NCBI GenBank assembly: GCA_041688515.1
Contig: JBDNHZ010000374.1
Coordinates: 1 to 13,236, forward strand
Source of the DNA: UBA6176 sp041688515
GTDB lineage: Bacteria > Verrucomicrobiota > Verrucomicrobiia > Limisphaerales > UBA9464
Reading direction: 5' to 3'
DNA: 13,236 nucleotides
Below are positions 6,964-13,236 of the stretch, one piece after another. The translations under genes and the position numbers were made by a program. The notes under the pieces are model-generated. The model worked only from the letters and a program-made list of their open reading frames with translations, made no database searches and had not been told where the DNA came from. Position 1 is the stretch's first letter; each line of letters begins with the position of its first letter.

Positions 6964-7209
6964 TCAGCCGCCTTGGACGGGTGGAAACAGGGAGATCTCG
7001 TCGCCTGCCTTGAGTTCGCGGTCGGGATCGGCGTAATCGACTCCCACCGCCACCAGCGTGCACCCCTTGAGTGGTTCGAGCATCGGCCACCGTCGATGGA
7101 TCTCGCCGAGCACCTCCGAGACCCGACTGCCTTCAGATATCTCCAGCGTCTCGGACGCCGTTCCGGTCCGCTCCTGGAAATAGGACCAGAACAACACGCG
7201 GATGGTCAT
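6964..7209 (-). CDS. moaD: Molybdopterin synthase sulfur-carrier subunit (MoaD/ThiS family)
   Basis: 81 residues with the ubiquitin-like fold pattern of MoaD (TIRVLFWSYFQERTG, then AGDEISLFPPVQGG). It ends in the obligatory Gly-Gly, which is adenylated by MoeB and thiocarboxylated before docking in MoaE. The frame is open much further upstream, but that extension lies in the hpt coding region and has no homology. The ATG at 7209 gives the normal length, starts MTIRVLFWSYF, and overlaps the hpt stop as ATGA (7206-7209), implying translational coupling. moaE follows 9 bp downstream. Confidence 0.93.
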   Translation of the reverse strand: MTIRVLFWSYFQERTGTASETLEISEGSRVSEVLGEIHRRWPMLEPLKGCTLVAVGVDYADPDRELKAGDEISLFPPVQGG

Positions 7210-7877
7210 CGGACACGCTCCCGGGCCGCGGCGGCAATGACCTCCGGTCGGAGGACCCCGATAAACGGCAGATGCCGGTAGCGCTCGGCATAGTCGAGGC
7301 CGTAACCGACCACGAACCAGTCGGGAATCTGGAACCCAATATAGTCCGCCCCCTGCTTCACCACCCGACGCGAAGGCTTGTCGAGGAGGACACACGTACG
7401 GATGCGCTGGGCCCCCAGCGATCGGAGTCGGCGGATCACCTCGGAGAGCGTTCGCCCGGTATCGAGGATATCATCGACGACGAGGACATCGCGTCCGGCA
7501 ACCTCCAGTTTGAGATCCTTGGTATAGACCAGATTTCCGCTTTCGGTGCCGTCGCCGTAACTGGAGACCCCGATGAAATCGAGGATCAACGGCCCATGAA
7601 GTTCCCGGACGAGGTCGGCGACGAACAGCACGGAACCGTTGAGGAGCGCGACGACGACCCATTCGCGGTCGCCGAAATCCGATTGGATCGCGCGCGCGAG
7701 TTCGTGAACGCGACGCCGGATCTGGGCGGGCGTGACCACAACGCCGGAAACGATGCCTTTGTGGGCGGCTGGCACCCGGGGGCTCAGTCGGCTCACGGTG
7801 GGAACCTCGTCCACGGACGGACTGCGACGCGGGCTGGGAGCACGCTTTGACGTTTTTTCGGCTGCCTTGGCTTTCAT
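7206..7877 (-). CDS. hpt: Hypoxanthine phosphoribosyltransferase
   Basis: Purine salvage enzyme making IMP (and usually GMP) from hypoxanthine or guanine and PRPP. With the ATG at 7877 it has 223 residues. Motifs: VALLNGSVLFVADLVREL (76-93), DFIGVSSYGDGTESG (100-114), the PRPP loop VVDDILDTGRTL (133-144), DKPSRR (166-171) and FVVGYGLDYAERYRHLPFIG (188-207). The frame stays open to an ATG at 7949, but those 24 codons (reading VRSVKSVDPTAF) lie in dispersed repeat copy C, so the start at 7877 is preferred. Even so, the first 45 or so residues are a Lys/Arg/Ser/Pro-rich extension not found in the usual ~180-residue enzyme. Its stop overlaps the moaD start. Confidence 0.93.
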   Translation of the reverse strand: MKAKAAEKTSKRAPSPRRSPSVDEVPTVSRLSPRVPAAHKGIVSGVVVTPAQIRRRVHELARAIQSDFGDREWVVVALLNGSVLFVADLVRELHGPLILDFIGVSSYGDGTESGNLVYTKDLKLEVAGRDVLVVDDILDTGRTLSEVIRRLRSLGAQRIRTCVLLDKPSRRVVKQGADYIGFQIPDWFVVGYGLDYAERYRHLPFIGVLRPEVIAAAARERVR

Positions 7878-7891
7878 GCTTGGAAAAGCAG

Positions 7892-8127
7892 TTGGATCCA
7901 CCGATTTCACCGATCTCACCAAGATCTCACGCGGAGCCGCGGAGAGCACGGAGGGACGGGAACTTCATTGATCCACAGATGACACGGATGACACAGATGG
8001 GACGGGAGTGGGTGGGGAAGGAAACCACGCTTGGGCGATCGCCTCCAGGGTGAGGAGGGCCAAAGCGTTATCTCTCGGGCAATCCGAGAAATCTGTGAAA
8101 TCTGTTGATAAAACTGCCTTTTCAAGG
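7892..8127. repeat. Dispersed composite palindromic element, copy C
   Basis: Fills the gap between hpt and the dUTPase gene. From left to right: a gatccaccgatttcaccgat segment (7892-7911), a CGCGGAGCCGCGGAG segment (about 7930-7945), the left arm of CACAGATGACACGGATGACACAG type (7970-8001), a core with CGCTTGGGCGATC (8029 onward), the right arm (8091-8109, ATCTGTGAAATCTGTTGAT) and an inverted AAGGCAGT box (about 8111-8127). It supplies the extra upstream codons of the hpt frame and probably contains the 3' untranslated region of the dUTPase gene. The pieces are the same as in copies A and B, but the element is inverted relative to A and carries an extra left segment. Confidence 0.75.
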
Positions 8128-8130
8128 TGC

Positions 8131-8511
8131 TCAGATGTGGGCGGAATCGGCGGCGTCCTTCTGGGTATAGCCGCTGTCCTGACGACGCAGGTTCACCTCG
8201 TTCTTCTTGAGATAGGCCTGGAAGAGATCGTCGGCCGACATCCCGAGGACCTGCGCCATGCTGATGAGGAAGTGAAGCATGTCGACGACCTCCACCCGGG
8301 CGTTCTGGCCGTCGAAAGTCTGGTACTTCGCCCACCACTTCCACGGGACCGAATCGGTGAGCTCCGCCAGTTCCTGGCCCATCGCGCGGGAGTAGTTGAG
8401 GAGCCACTTGGTCTTCTCCGCCTCGTCCATGGACGCTGTATCGACCCCGATCCGGAGGTTGAGCGACTGTTGCATGCGGAAGAGCTCCCGCAATTGGTCG
8501 GCCTGTTGCAT
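8131..8511 (-). CDS. dUTPase, dimeric all-alpha (MazG-like) type
   Basis: 126 residues. This family hydrolyses dUTP to dUMP and pyrophosphate with Mg2+, keeping uracil out of DNA. The metal-binding pattern of the all-alpha NTP pyrophosphatase superfamily is clear: the helix AMGQELAELTDS with E47 and E50, followed by WKWW (57-60), then ARVEVVDMLHFLIS with E74 and D77. WKWW and the EVVDMLHF run are characteristic of the dUTPase branch rather than MazG. It is unrelated in fold to the trimeric Dut enzyme. The start ATG at 8511 faces the divergent DUF547 gene across 147 bp; no Shine-Dalgarno is evident. The 3' end abuts element C. Specificity for dUTP over other dNTPs is inferred from the family. 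Confidence 0.88.
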   Translation of the reverse strand: MQQADQLRELFRMQQSLNLRIGVDTASMDEAEKTKWLLNYSRAMGQELAELTDSVPWKWWAKYQTFDGQNARVEVVDMLHFLISMAQVLGMSADDLFQAYLKKNEVNLRRQDSGYTQKDAADSAHI

Positions 8512-8658
8512 GGCCGCACCATGTCAATCGTCCCGACCGGTCGCAAACGCGATCTCGCGGGGGACGCGTCCAGATGCGCCCCACGGTGGATTCACCGAGG
8601 ATTCGTGGTCGCCAATCCCTCGACGGCCCCCCACCGTTCCAATGCACTCATTGATGCT

Positions 8659-9435
8659 GTGACACCCCTTCGAAGAATCCTGATTCTGGGAACACTCCTG
8701 CTGGGCTGTTGCCTGACTCCCAGTCGTACCTGGGCGACCGCCTTCGACCGCGAGCACGGCCTGTTGGATGCCGTTCTCAAGCGGCATGTCCGCAACGCAC
8801 GGGTGGATTACGCCGCGCTTCGATCGCAACCCGAGGGATTAAAACAATACCTGACCGCGGTGCGCCAGGTCAGCCGGGCCGAGTTCAAGGCCTGGAGCGA
8901 GGCAGATCAGATCGCCTTCCTGTGCAATGCCTACAACGCACACACCCTGCGCCTCATCCTCGACCATTACCCGGTCAAGAGCATCCAGGACATCGGCAGC
9001 ATCCTGAAAGGACCCTGGGATCAACCCGTGGTCCAACTGTTCGGCGACACGCGGACGCTGAACGACCTGGAGCATCGGATGCTGCGCGTGGACTACGCCG
9101 AGCCACTCATCCATTTCGCGCTGGTCTGCGCGGCCAAGGGCTGCCCTCCCCTTCGGGCCGAAGCGTTCGTCGGGTCCCGACTGGGCGAGCAGTTGGCCGA
9201 TCAGGCACGGGCATTTCTCGCCGAGACCGCCAAGAACCGGATCGATCCCGAGAGACGAACCGTTTACCTCTCGCCGATCTTCAAGTGGTACGGCACCGAT
9301 TTCGAGGCGAAGGGCAGCTCGGTACTCTCCCGACTGCAACCCTACTGGCGCGAGGAGTGGCGCGCGCTTTCCCTGAAAGGCTTCAAACTCCGCTACACCA
9401 AGTACGATTGGTCGTTGAACGACCGGGACCCATGA
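8659..9435 (+). CDS. DUF547 family exported protein
   Basis: 258 residues from a GTG start. Family motifs: AFLCNAYNAHTLRLILDHYP (86-105), LVCAAKGCPPLR (155-166), FKWYGTDF (208-215) and the terminal YTKYDWSLND (246-255), a DUF547 hallmark. The start was chosen because VTPLRRILILGTLLLGCCL is a good export signal: an Arg pair, a hydrophobic stretch, then either a lipobox-like LLGC (C17) or cleavage after TWA near residue 26. The frame is open far upstream, but through the antisense of the dUTPase gene. The conserved Cys/His pattern has led to suggestions of a thiol-peptidase-like fold for the family; no activity is established. The stop overlaps the next gene as ATGA (9432-9435), so it is the first gene of a three-gene operon. 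Confidence 0.88.
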   Translation: MTPLRRILILGTLLLGCCLTPSRTWATAFDREHGLLDAVLKRHVRNARVDYAALRSQPEGLKQYLTAVRQVSRAEFKAWSEADQIAFLCNAYNAHTLRLILDHYPVKSIQDIGSILKGPWDQPVVQLFGDTRTLNDLEHRMLRVDYAEPLIHFALVCAAKGCPPLRAEAFVGSRLGEQLADQARAFLAETAKNRIDPERRTVYLSPIFKWYGTDFEAKGSSVLSRLQPYWREEWRALSLKGFKLRYTKYDWSLNDRDP

Positions 9436-10160
9436 CTCCAGAAAAGACTCCTTCCAACCGGCCGGCCATTCCGTGGAAATGGCTCATCGTTGCGGCCGTC
9501 GCCGTCGCCGCGGTGTTCCTGGTCCGTGAACTCCCGCTGCAGGACTGGCTCAGGACCGCGCTGGAGTGGGTGGGCCGACTGGGGCCGTGGGGGCCGCTGC
9601 TGTTCATCCTTCTCTACATTGTCGCCACCGTGCTGTTCCTGCCCGGGTCCCCGCTGACCCTGGGTGCAGGCGCCCTCTTCGGCGTGGTCTGGGGAGCGGT
9701 TTACGTGTCGATCGGCTCCACTCTCGGGGCCACGGCAGCGTTCCTGATCGGCCGATACTTCGCTCGGGCCGCCATCGCTCGAAAGATCGCCGGCAATGCC
9801 CGATTCACGGCAATCGATCGGGCGGTGGAGGCGCAAGGGTGGAAGATCGTGGGGTTGACCCGGCTCTCGCCGGTGTTTCCCTTCGCCCTGCTCAACTATG
9901 CCTTCGGCATCACCCGCGTGAAATTCAGTCACTTCGTCCTGGCCTCCTGGATCGGGATGATGCCCGGCACCCTGCTCTACGTGTACCTGGGCTCGCTGGC
10001 ACAGGTCGCCACGGGCGCGCGCACTCGAACCACCGGAGAATGGGTGCTGTATGGCATCGGCCTGCTGGCCACCCTGGCCGTCACGCTCTTCGTCACCCGC
10101 ATCGCCCGACGCGCCTTGGGAACCGCCATTCCCGCTTCGCAACCCCCGGCAACACCGTGA
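9432..10160 (+). CDS. TVP38/TMEM64 (DedA-superfamily) membrane protein
   Basis: 242 residues, mostly hydrophobic. Segments in order: a TM helix (18-32), a TM helix (55-70), the re-entrant motif FLPGSPLTLGAGALFG (69-84), GSTLGATAAFLIGRYFAR (95-112), LTRLSPVFPFALLNYAFGIT (142-161), MPGTLLYVYLG (177-187) and a last TM helix (204-222). These are the signature motifs of the TVP38/SNARE-associated family, whose relatives include DedA and VTT-domain lipid scramblases. The cargo here is unknown. It overlaps the upstream gene by 4 bp and the downstream oxidoreductase by 4 bp (GTGA, 10157-10160). Natural fusions of TVP38 to such oxidoreductases exist, which supports a physical or functional link. Confidence 0.92.
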   Translation: MTPEKTPSNRPAIPWKWLIVAAVAVAAVFLVRELPLQDWLRTALEWVGRLGPWGPLLFILLYIVATVLFLPGSPLTLGAGALFGVVWGAVYVSIGSTLGATAAFLIGRYFARAAIARKIAGNARFTAIDRAVEAQGWKIVGLTRLSPVFPFALLNYAFGITRVKFSHFVLASWIGMMPGTLLYVYLGSLAQVATGARTRTTGEWVLYGIGLLATLAVTLFVTRIARRALGTAIPASQPPATP

Positions 10161-11680
10161 GCGCACCCAATCCTCCCCCCATCCTCCCCTGGGATGAGCA
10201 CAATCAGAACCTCGTCTCCCACGTTCACCCGGCCGACTGGAAGAACCCAACGTCCAGCGGGAACTATAACCTGGTGGTGATCGGCGGCGGCACCGCCGGC
10301 CTGGTCACTGCCGTCGGGGCGACGGGCCTCGGGGCGAAGGTTGCGCTCGTCGAGAAACACTTTCTCGGCGGCGACTGCCTGAATGTGGGATGCGTTCCTT
10401 CGAAGGCCCTCCTCCGGGCGGCCCGCGCCATGGCCGCCGTGCGCGGGGCCAACGAATTCGGGATCCATATTCCCCCCGGTGCCTCGGCGGACTTCGGCCG
10501 GGTGATGGAACGGATGCGTCGATTGCGCGCCGAGATCAGCCCGCATGACTCCGTCCAACGGCTCGCCGGCCTCGGGATCGATGTGTTCCTCGGTGCCGCC
10601 CGATTTGTCGGAGACGATACCGTCGAGGTCGGGGGCCAGACGCTGCGCTTTGCCAAAGCCGTGATCGCGACCGGTGCCCGGGCGGCGGCACCGCCCATTC
10701 CCGGACTGGACGAAGTCCCGTATCTCACCAACGAAACGCTGTTCTCGCTCACCGAACTTCCCCGACGCCTCGGCATCATCGGAGCAGGTCCTTTGGGTTG
10801 TGAAATGGCCCAGAGTTTCGCCCGACTGGGCTCGGAGGTGTCCTTGGTGGAAACCGCCCACGGCATCCTGCCAAGGGAAGACCGGGACGCCGCGGGTCGG
10901 GTCCAGGCCGCTTTGGAACGCGATGGGGTCCGACTGCTCTGCTGCGGGAAGGATCTGAGGCTCTCGAAATCCGGCAACCACGTTCGCCTGCGCGTGGATT
11001 CCCACGGCCGCAGCCAGGACGTCGAGGTCGACCACCTGCTCGTCGCCGTGGGACGCGCCCCGAACGTCGAAGGCCTCGGGCTTGAACGTGTCGGGGTCGA
11101 GTTCGACCGGAAAGGGGTGCAGGTCAATGACCGGCTTCAGACCACGAACCCGCGCATCTTCGCCTGTGGCGACATCTGCTCGCCCTATCAATTCACGCAC
11201 GTGGCCGATTTCATGGCGCGGATCGTGATCCAGAACGCGCTGTTCAAAGGTTGGGCCAAGGCCAGTTCGTTGCTCATCCCGTGGAGCACTTATACCTCGC
11301 CCGAGATTGCCCATGTCGGTCTTTACCCGGAGCAGGCCGCGGCCCGTGGAATCGCCCTGGTTAGCTTCACGCAGGAACTGCATCAGGTCGATCGCGCCCT
11401 CCTCGACGGAGAGACCGACGGATTTGTGCGGGTGCACGTCCGCAAGGGGACGGACCGGATCCTGGGGGCGACCGTCGTAGCCGCCCATGCCGGCGAACTG
11501 ATCGGTGAACTCACCCTCGCGATGAAGGCCGGGGTCGGCCTCAAGACCCTCGCATCCACCATCCACCCCTACCCGACCCAGGCCGAGGCCATCCGGAAGA
11601 TCGGAGACCTCTACAATCGCACCCGCGTGACCCCCTGGGTGAAAGGCCTGATGAAACGTTGGCTGAGCTTCCAGCGCTGA
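10157..11680 (+). CDS. Mercuric-reductase-like FAD-dependent disulfide oxidoreductase
   Basis: 507 residues from a GTG overlapping the TVP38 stop. Pyridine nucleotide-disulfide reductase, class I: FAD site VIGGGTAGL (41-49), redox disulfide GGDCLNVGCVPSK (C74, C79), NAD(P) site GIIGAGPLGCEMA (207-219), second FAD motif IFACGDI (334-340), and dimerisation domain with STYTSPEIAHVG and HPYPTQAEAIRK (H470). It resembles MerA and dihydrolipoamide dehydrogenase, but it lacks an N-terminal heavy-metal domain, and its C-terminus (KRWLSFQR) lacks the vicinal Cys pair MerA needs for Hg(II). Mercury reduction is therefore unlikely, and no other mer gene is present. A longer frame upstream (from 9566) is the shadow of the TVP38 gene. 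It probably passes electrons to a substrate handled with its membrane partner; the substrate is unknown. Confidence 0.93.
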   Translation: MSAPNPPPILPWDEHNQNLVSHVHPADWKNPTSSGNYNLVVIGGGTAGLVTAVGATGLGAKVALVEKHFLGGDCLNVGCVPSKALLRAARAMAAVRGANEFGIHIPPGASADFGRVMERMRRLRAEISPHDSVQRLAGLGIDVFLGAARFVGDDTVEVGGQTLRFAKAVIATGARAAAPPIPGLDEVPYLTNETLFSLTELPRRLGIIGAGPLGCEMAQSFARLGSEVSLVETAHGILPREDRDAAGRVQAALERDGVRLLCCGKDLRLSKSGNHVRLRVDSHGRSQDVEVDHLLVAVGRAPNVEGLGLERVGVEFDRKGVQVNDRLQTTNPRIFACGDICSPYQFTHVADFMARIVIQNALFKGWAKASSLLIPWSTYTSPEIAHVGLYPEQAAARGIALVSFTQELHQVDRALLDGETDGFVRVHVRKGTDRILGATVVAAHAGELIGELTLAMKAGVGLKTLASTIHPYPTQAEAIRKIGDLYNRTRVTPWVKGLMKRWLSFQR

Positions 11681-11784
11681 TTCCGTCTCGATTGATTTTC
11701 ATGGCGCTGGACTCAGGGGAGAGGCTCGCGTGCCCGACTGACTCCGCACCGGAGGCCCATTCCCACCCCGGCATTGATCCCGCT

Positions 11785-12837
11785 CTAATAGCTGTAGATC
11801 AGCGAGATCGTCCCGAACACCTGGCCTTCCTTCTGGCCGTCGAACTCCCGCGACCGATAGACCAAGGCAAACGCGACTCCGGTGTTGTGGTAGTTGACCG
11901 CCACGCCGGTGCTCAGGTCGGCGACGAACACCTTGCGCTCGACCGAATGGCTGTTTCCGAAGGTGTTTCCATCGATGAAGATGTTGTGGGCGACGGCGCG
12001 GCCATCGACCCGGGCGAAGACATGGACCCCCAGATCGAAGCCCGCGCGAGTCGCACTCATGGTACCATCGACCGGAGTGGGCGTGACGAAAGACGTGCTG
12101 ATCGCCGAGGTGCCGAAGTCATCGGGCAGGTTCAATCCGAACCGAAGTTCGGCCCCGAGATTGGCGTAGGTGGCGACGTTGCCCAGCGCAGCACCCGCAT
12201 GGGGAAGGAATTCCCACCCGATCCCGCTGCGACTTTCACGTTGGGGAAGCCGCCAGGTGCGCTCATAGGTCCCAACAAAGCCGAACTCGTTGTGGAGTTG
12301 GTTGTCCCAGCCATCGGGATGGCCGTCTTTCAAGGCGTCATGCACCAGGCGCTGGGACTGCTGGGCAAGCGACCAGGGACCCACGATGCCGAGGTCGAAC
12401 ACGATGGAATTGCGTACGCGGGCGTTCTTCCAGACGACGCCCGCGCCCACATAGAGCCAACCCGCATAGGGCCGGTCATCGGTGATGAGGGTCGAGGTCT
12501 CGGTGTCGTTCGGCGTGTAGATGTTCTGTCCGAGCGCCAGTACCAGGTTCTTCTGAAAGGCAGGTTCGTTGATGAATGGAGCGACATCCAGGACCGGGAG
12601 AAACGGCTTTGCGACCGGCGTGTCACTGAACTTGCTGAGGTCAGCGGAACTCCAACCGAACTTGACGCCGCTGGTGTAATTCCGGTCGGTGTTCGCGAAC
12701 GAATCATTCTCGATATAGAGATTGACCGTTCCACCGCTCTTGGGACGGGGTTCGTTGGGCAGGTCCAACGGGGCGGACTCCGCCAGAAGGGCAGAAGTGA
12801 AGCAGACGACAACGGGAACGAGGGGAAGGGTGCGCAT
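11785..12837 (-). CDS. Lipid A deacylase LpxR family (DUF2219) outer-membrane protein
   Basis: 350 residues. LpxR removes the 3'-acyloxyacyl chain of lipid A in the outer membrane. A Sec signal is plausible at the N-terminus (MRTLPLVPVVVCFTSALLAES, about 1-21). Family motifs: NLYIENDSFANTDRNYTSGV (39-58, with the active-site-type N44 and D45), GQNIYTPND (103-111), DDRPYAGWLY (120-129), LGIVGPWSLAQQSQRLVH (149-166, with H166 matching the catalytic His) and GWDNQLHNE (176-184). Alternating beta-strand patterns follow, and the protein ends in the aromatic YSY typical of barrels. Presence of the catalytic-type residues argues for activity, though verrucomicrobial lipid A substrates are uncharacterised. 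It is convergent with the upstream operon (104-bp gap, no clear terminator hairpin seen). Its promoter region runs toward the tandem repeats. Confidence 0.88.
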   Translation of the reverse strand: MRTLPLVPVVVCFTSALLAESAPLDLPNEPRPKSGGTVNLYIENDSFANTDRNYTSGVKFGWSSADLSKFSDTPVAKPFLPVLDVAPFINEPAFQKNLVLALGQNIYTPNDTETSTLITDDRPYAGWLYVGAGVVWKNARVRNSIVFDLGIVGPWSLAQQSQRLVHDALKDGHPDGWDNQLHNEFGFVGTYERTWRLPQRESRSGIGWEFLPHAGAALGNVATYANLGAELRFGLNLPDDFGTSAISTSFVTPTPVDGTMSATRAGFDLGVHVFARVDGRAVAHNIFIDGNTFGNSHSVERKVFVADLSTGVAVNYHNTGVAFALVYRSREFDGQKEGQVFGTISLIYSY

Positions 12838-12965
12838 GACGATTTATCAAACGTTACCTTGCTGCGTCACGGAGGAGCCTCCCATGGGGACTTACCCGAT
12901 CCCGCGGTCATCTCGCGACCTGGATTCTTTGGGCTTTCCAGGGACGAACTCCGCGAGGCCGTGAT
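12838..12965. other. Upstream region of the LpxR-family gene
   Basis: This 128-bp gap between the lpxR-type start and the first 104-bp repeat should contain the promoter. On the minus strand there is an AT-rich tract (aacgtttgataaatcgtc) just before the ATG, but no matched -35/-10 pair or Shine-Dalgarno that I would call. No coding potential is seen. Confidence 0.4.
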
Positions 12966-13236
12966 CGTCCCCCGCCCGATGGGAATGAGCCTCCTTACGT
13001 CGTCGCCTACCCGTAGGAGACGACGTCAGGAGACTCTGACTTCCATTCGGACGTCCCCCGGCCCACGCGCGTCCCCCGCCCGATTGGAATGAGCCTCCTT
13101 ACGTCGTCGCCTACCCGTAGGAGACGACGTCAGGAGACTCTGACTTCCATTCGGACGTCCCCCGGCCCACGCGCGTCCCTCGCCCGATGGGAATGAGCCT
13201 CCTTACGTCGTCGCCTACCCGTAGGAGACGACGTCA
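12966..13236. repeat. 104-bp tandem repeat array, 2.6 copies to the window edge
   Basis: Units at 12966-13069, 13070-13173 and 13174-13236 (cut by the window end) are almost identical; the differences seen are gatggg against gattgg and cccc against ccct. Each unit holds an inverted repeat of two 20-nt arms separated by 2 nt, ctccttacgtcgtcgcctac and gtaggagacgacgtcaggag, pairing at 18 of 20. Copies lie at 12991-13032, 13095-13136 and 13199 onward. Outer sequences (cgatgggaatgag and cttccattcgg) extend the palindrome imperfectly. Units are repeated whole with no variable spacers, so this is not a CRISPR array. Long open frames across it are low-complexity artefacts. Confidence 0.92.

Noticed and set aside
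8008..8658. Long N-terminal extension of the DUF547 frame
   Set aside because: It is antisense to the dUTPase gene and repeat C; the GTG at 8659 gives a signal peptide and normal length.
9566..10156. Upstream extension of the flavoprotein frame
   Set aside because: Shadow of the TVP38 gene in another frame (Arg/Gly/Pro/His-rich); the GTG at 10157 fits the GTGA overlap.
9977..11566. 529-codon minus-strand frame opposite the flavoprotein gene
   Set aside because: Antisense shadow caused by high GC at third positions; no recognisable motifs, while the plus strand has a full set.
10157..11680. Calling the flavoprotein a true mercuric reductase (merA)
   Set aside because: There is no heavy-metal-associated N-terminal domain, no C-terminal Cys pair and no other mer genes.
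11659..13092. 477-codon plus-strand frame across the LpxR gene and repeats
   Set aside because: Antisense of the LpxR-family gene, then translation of the 104-bp repeat.
12966..13236. CRISPR array
   Set aside because: The 104-bp units are repeated in full with no unique spacers, and the palindrome is far too long for a CRISPR repeat.

Overview
The window looks like a chromosomal segment of a Gram-negative, GC-rich bacterium, most likely from Verrucomicrobiota or a close PVC relative. Three things suggest this. Dispersed elements built from (CAGATNNCA)n and CTGTG-type modules with an AAGGCAGT box recur between genes, as is familiar from verrucomicrobial genomes. Clear Shine-Dalgarno sequences are largely absent. 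An outer-membrane LpxR-type barrel implies lipopolysaccharide. The phylum is inferred from style, not from a marker gene.

Layout. 1-591 (+): the C-terminal 196 codons of xylose isomerase, with its metal ligands. 620-800: a dispersed palindromic element. 879-1388 (-): a 5'-truncated formylglycine-generating-enzyme (FGE/SUMF1-fold) remnant with a duplicated 24-residue module. 1607-5260 (-): a 1217-residue SIR2-domain protein resembling anti-phage sirtuin effectors. 5261-6100: a decayed stretch with no intact gene, holding a fragment of an alpha/beta-hydrolase. 6103-6399 (-): a 297-nt ORF-less group II intron relic lying exactly inside a second copy of the dispersed element. 6550-7877 (-): hpt, moaD and moaE. 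7892-8127: the third element copy. 8131-8511 (-): a dimeric-type dUTPase. 8659-11680 (+): three translationally overlapping genes for a DUF547 protein, a TVP38/TMEM64 membrane protein and a mercuric-reductase-like flavoprotein. 11785-12837 (-): an LpxR-family lipid A deacylase. 12966 to the end: 104-bp tandem repeats, each with a 20-bp-arm hairpin.

Together, 0.88-6.4 kb is an accessory island: a lower-GC (by eye), probably NAD-consuming defence gene sits between broken pieces of other conflict-type genes and mobile sequence. The flanks are housekeeping genes: sugar isomerisation, purine salvage, molybdopterin synthase, dUTP hydrolysis and envelope functions. The DUF547/TVP38/oxidoreductase trio looks like one operon whose products probably act together at the inner membrane; its substrate is unknown.

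The best leads are the large SIR2 protein, the mini-intron whose ends can be fixed by comparing repeat copies, the composite dispersed repeat family, and the FGE remnant whose variable codons resemble those of diversity-generating retroelement targets.
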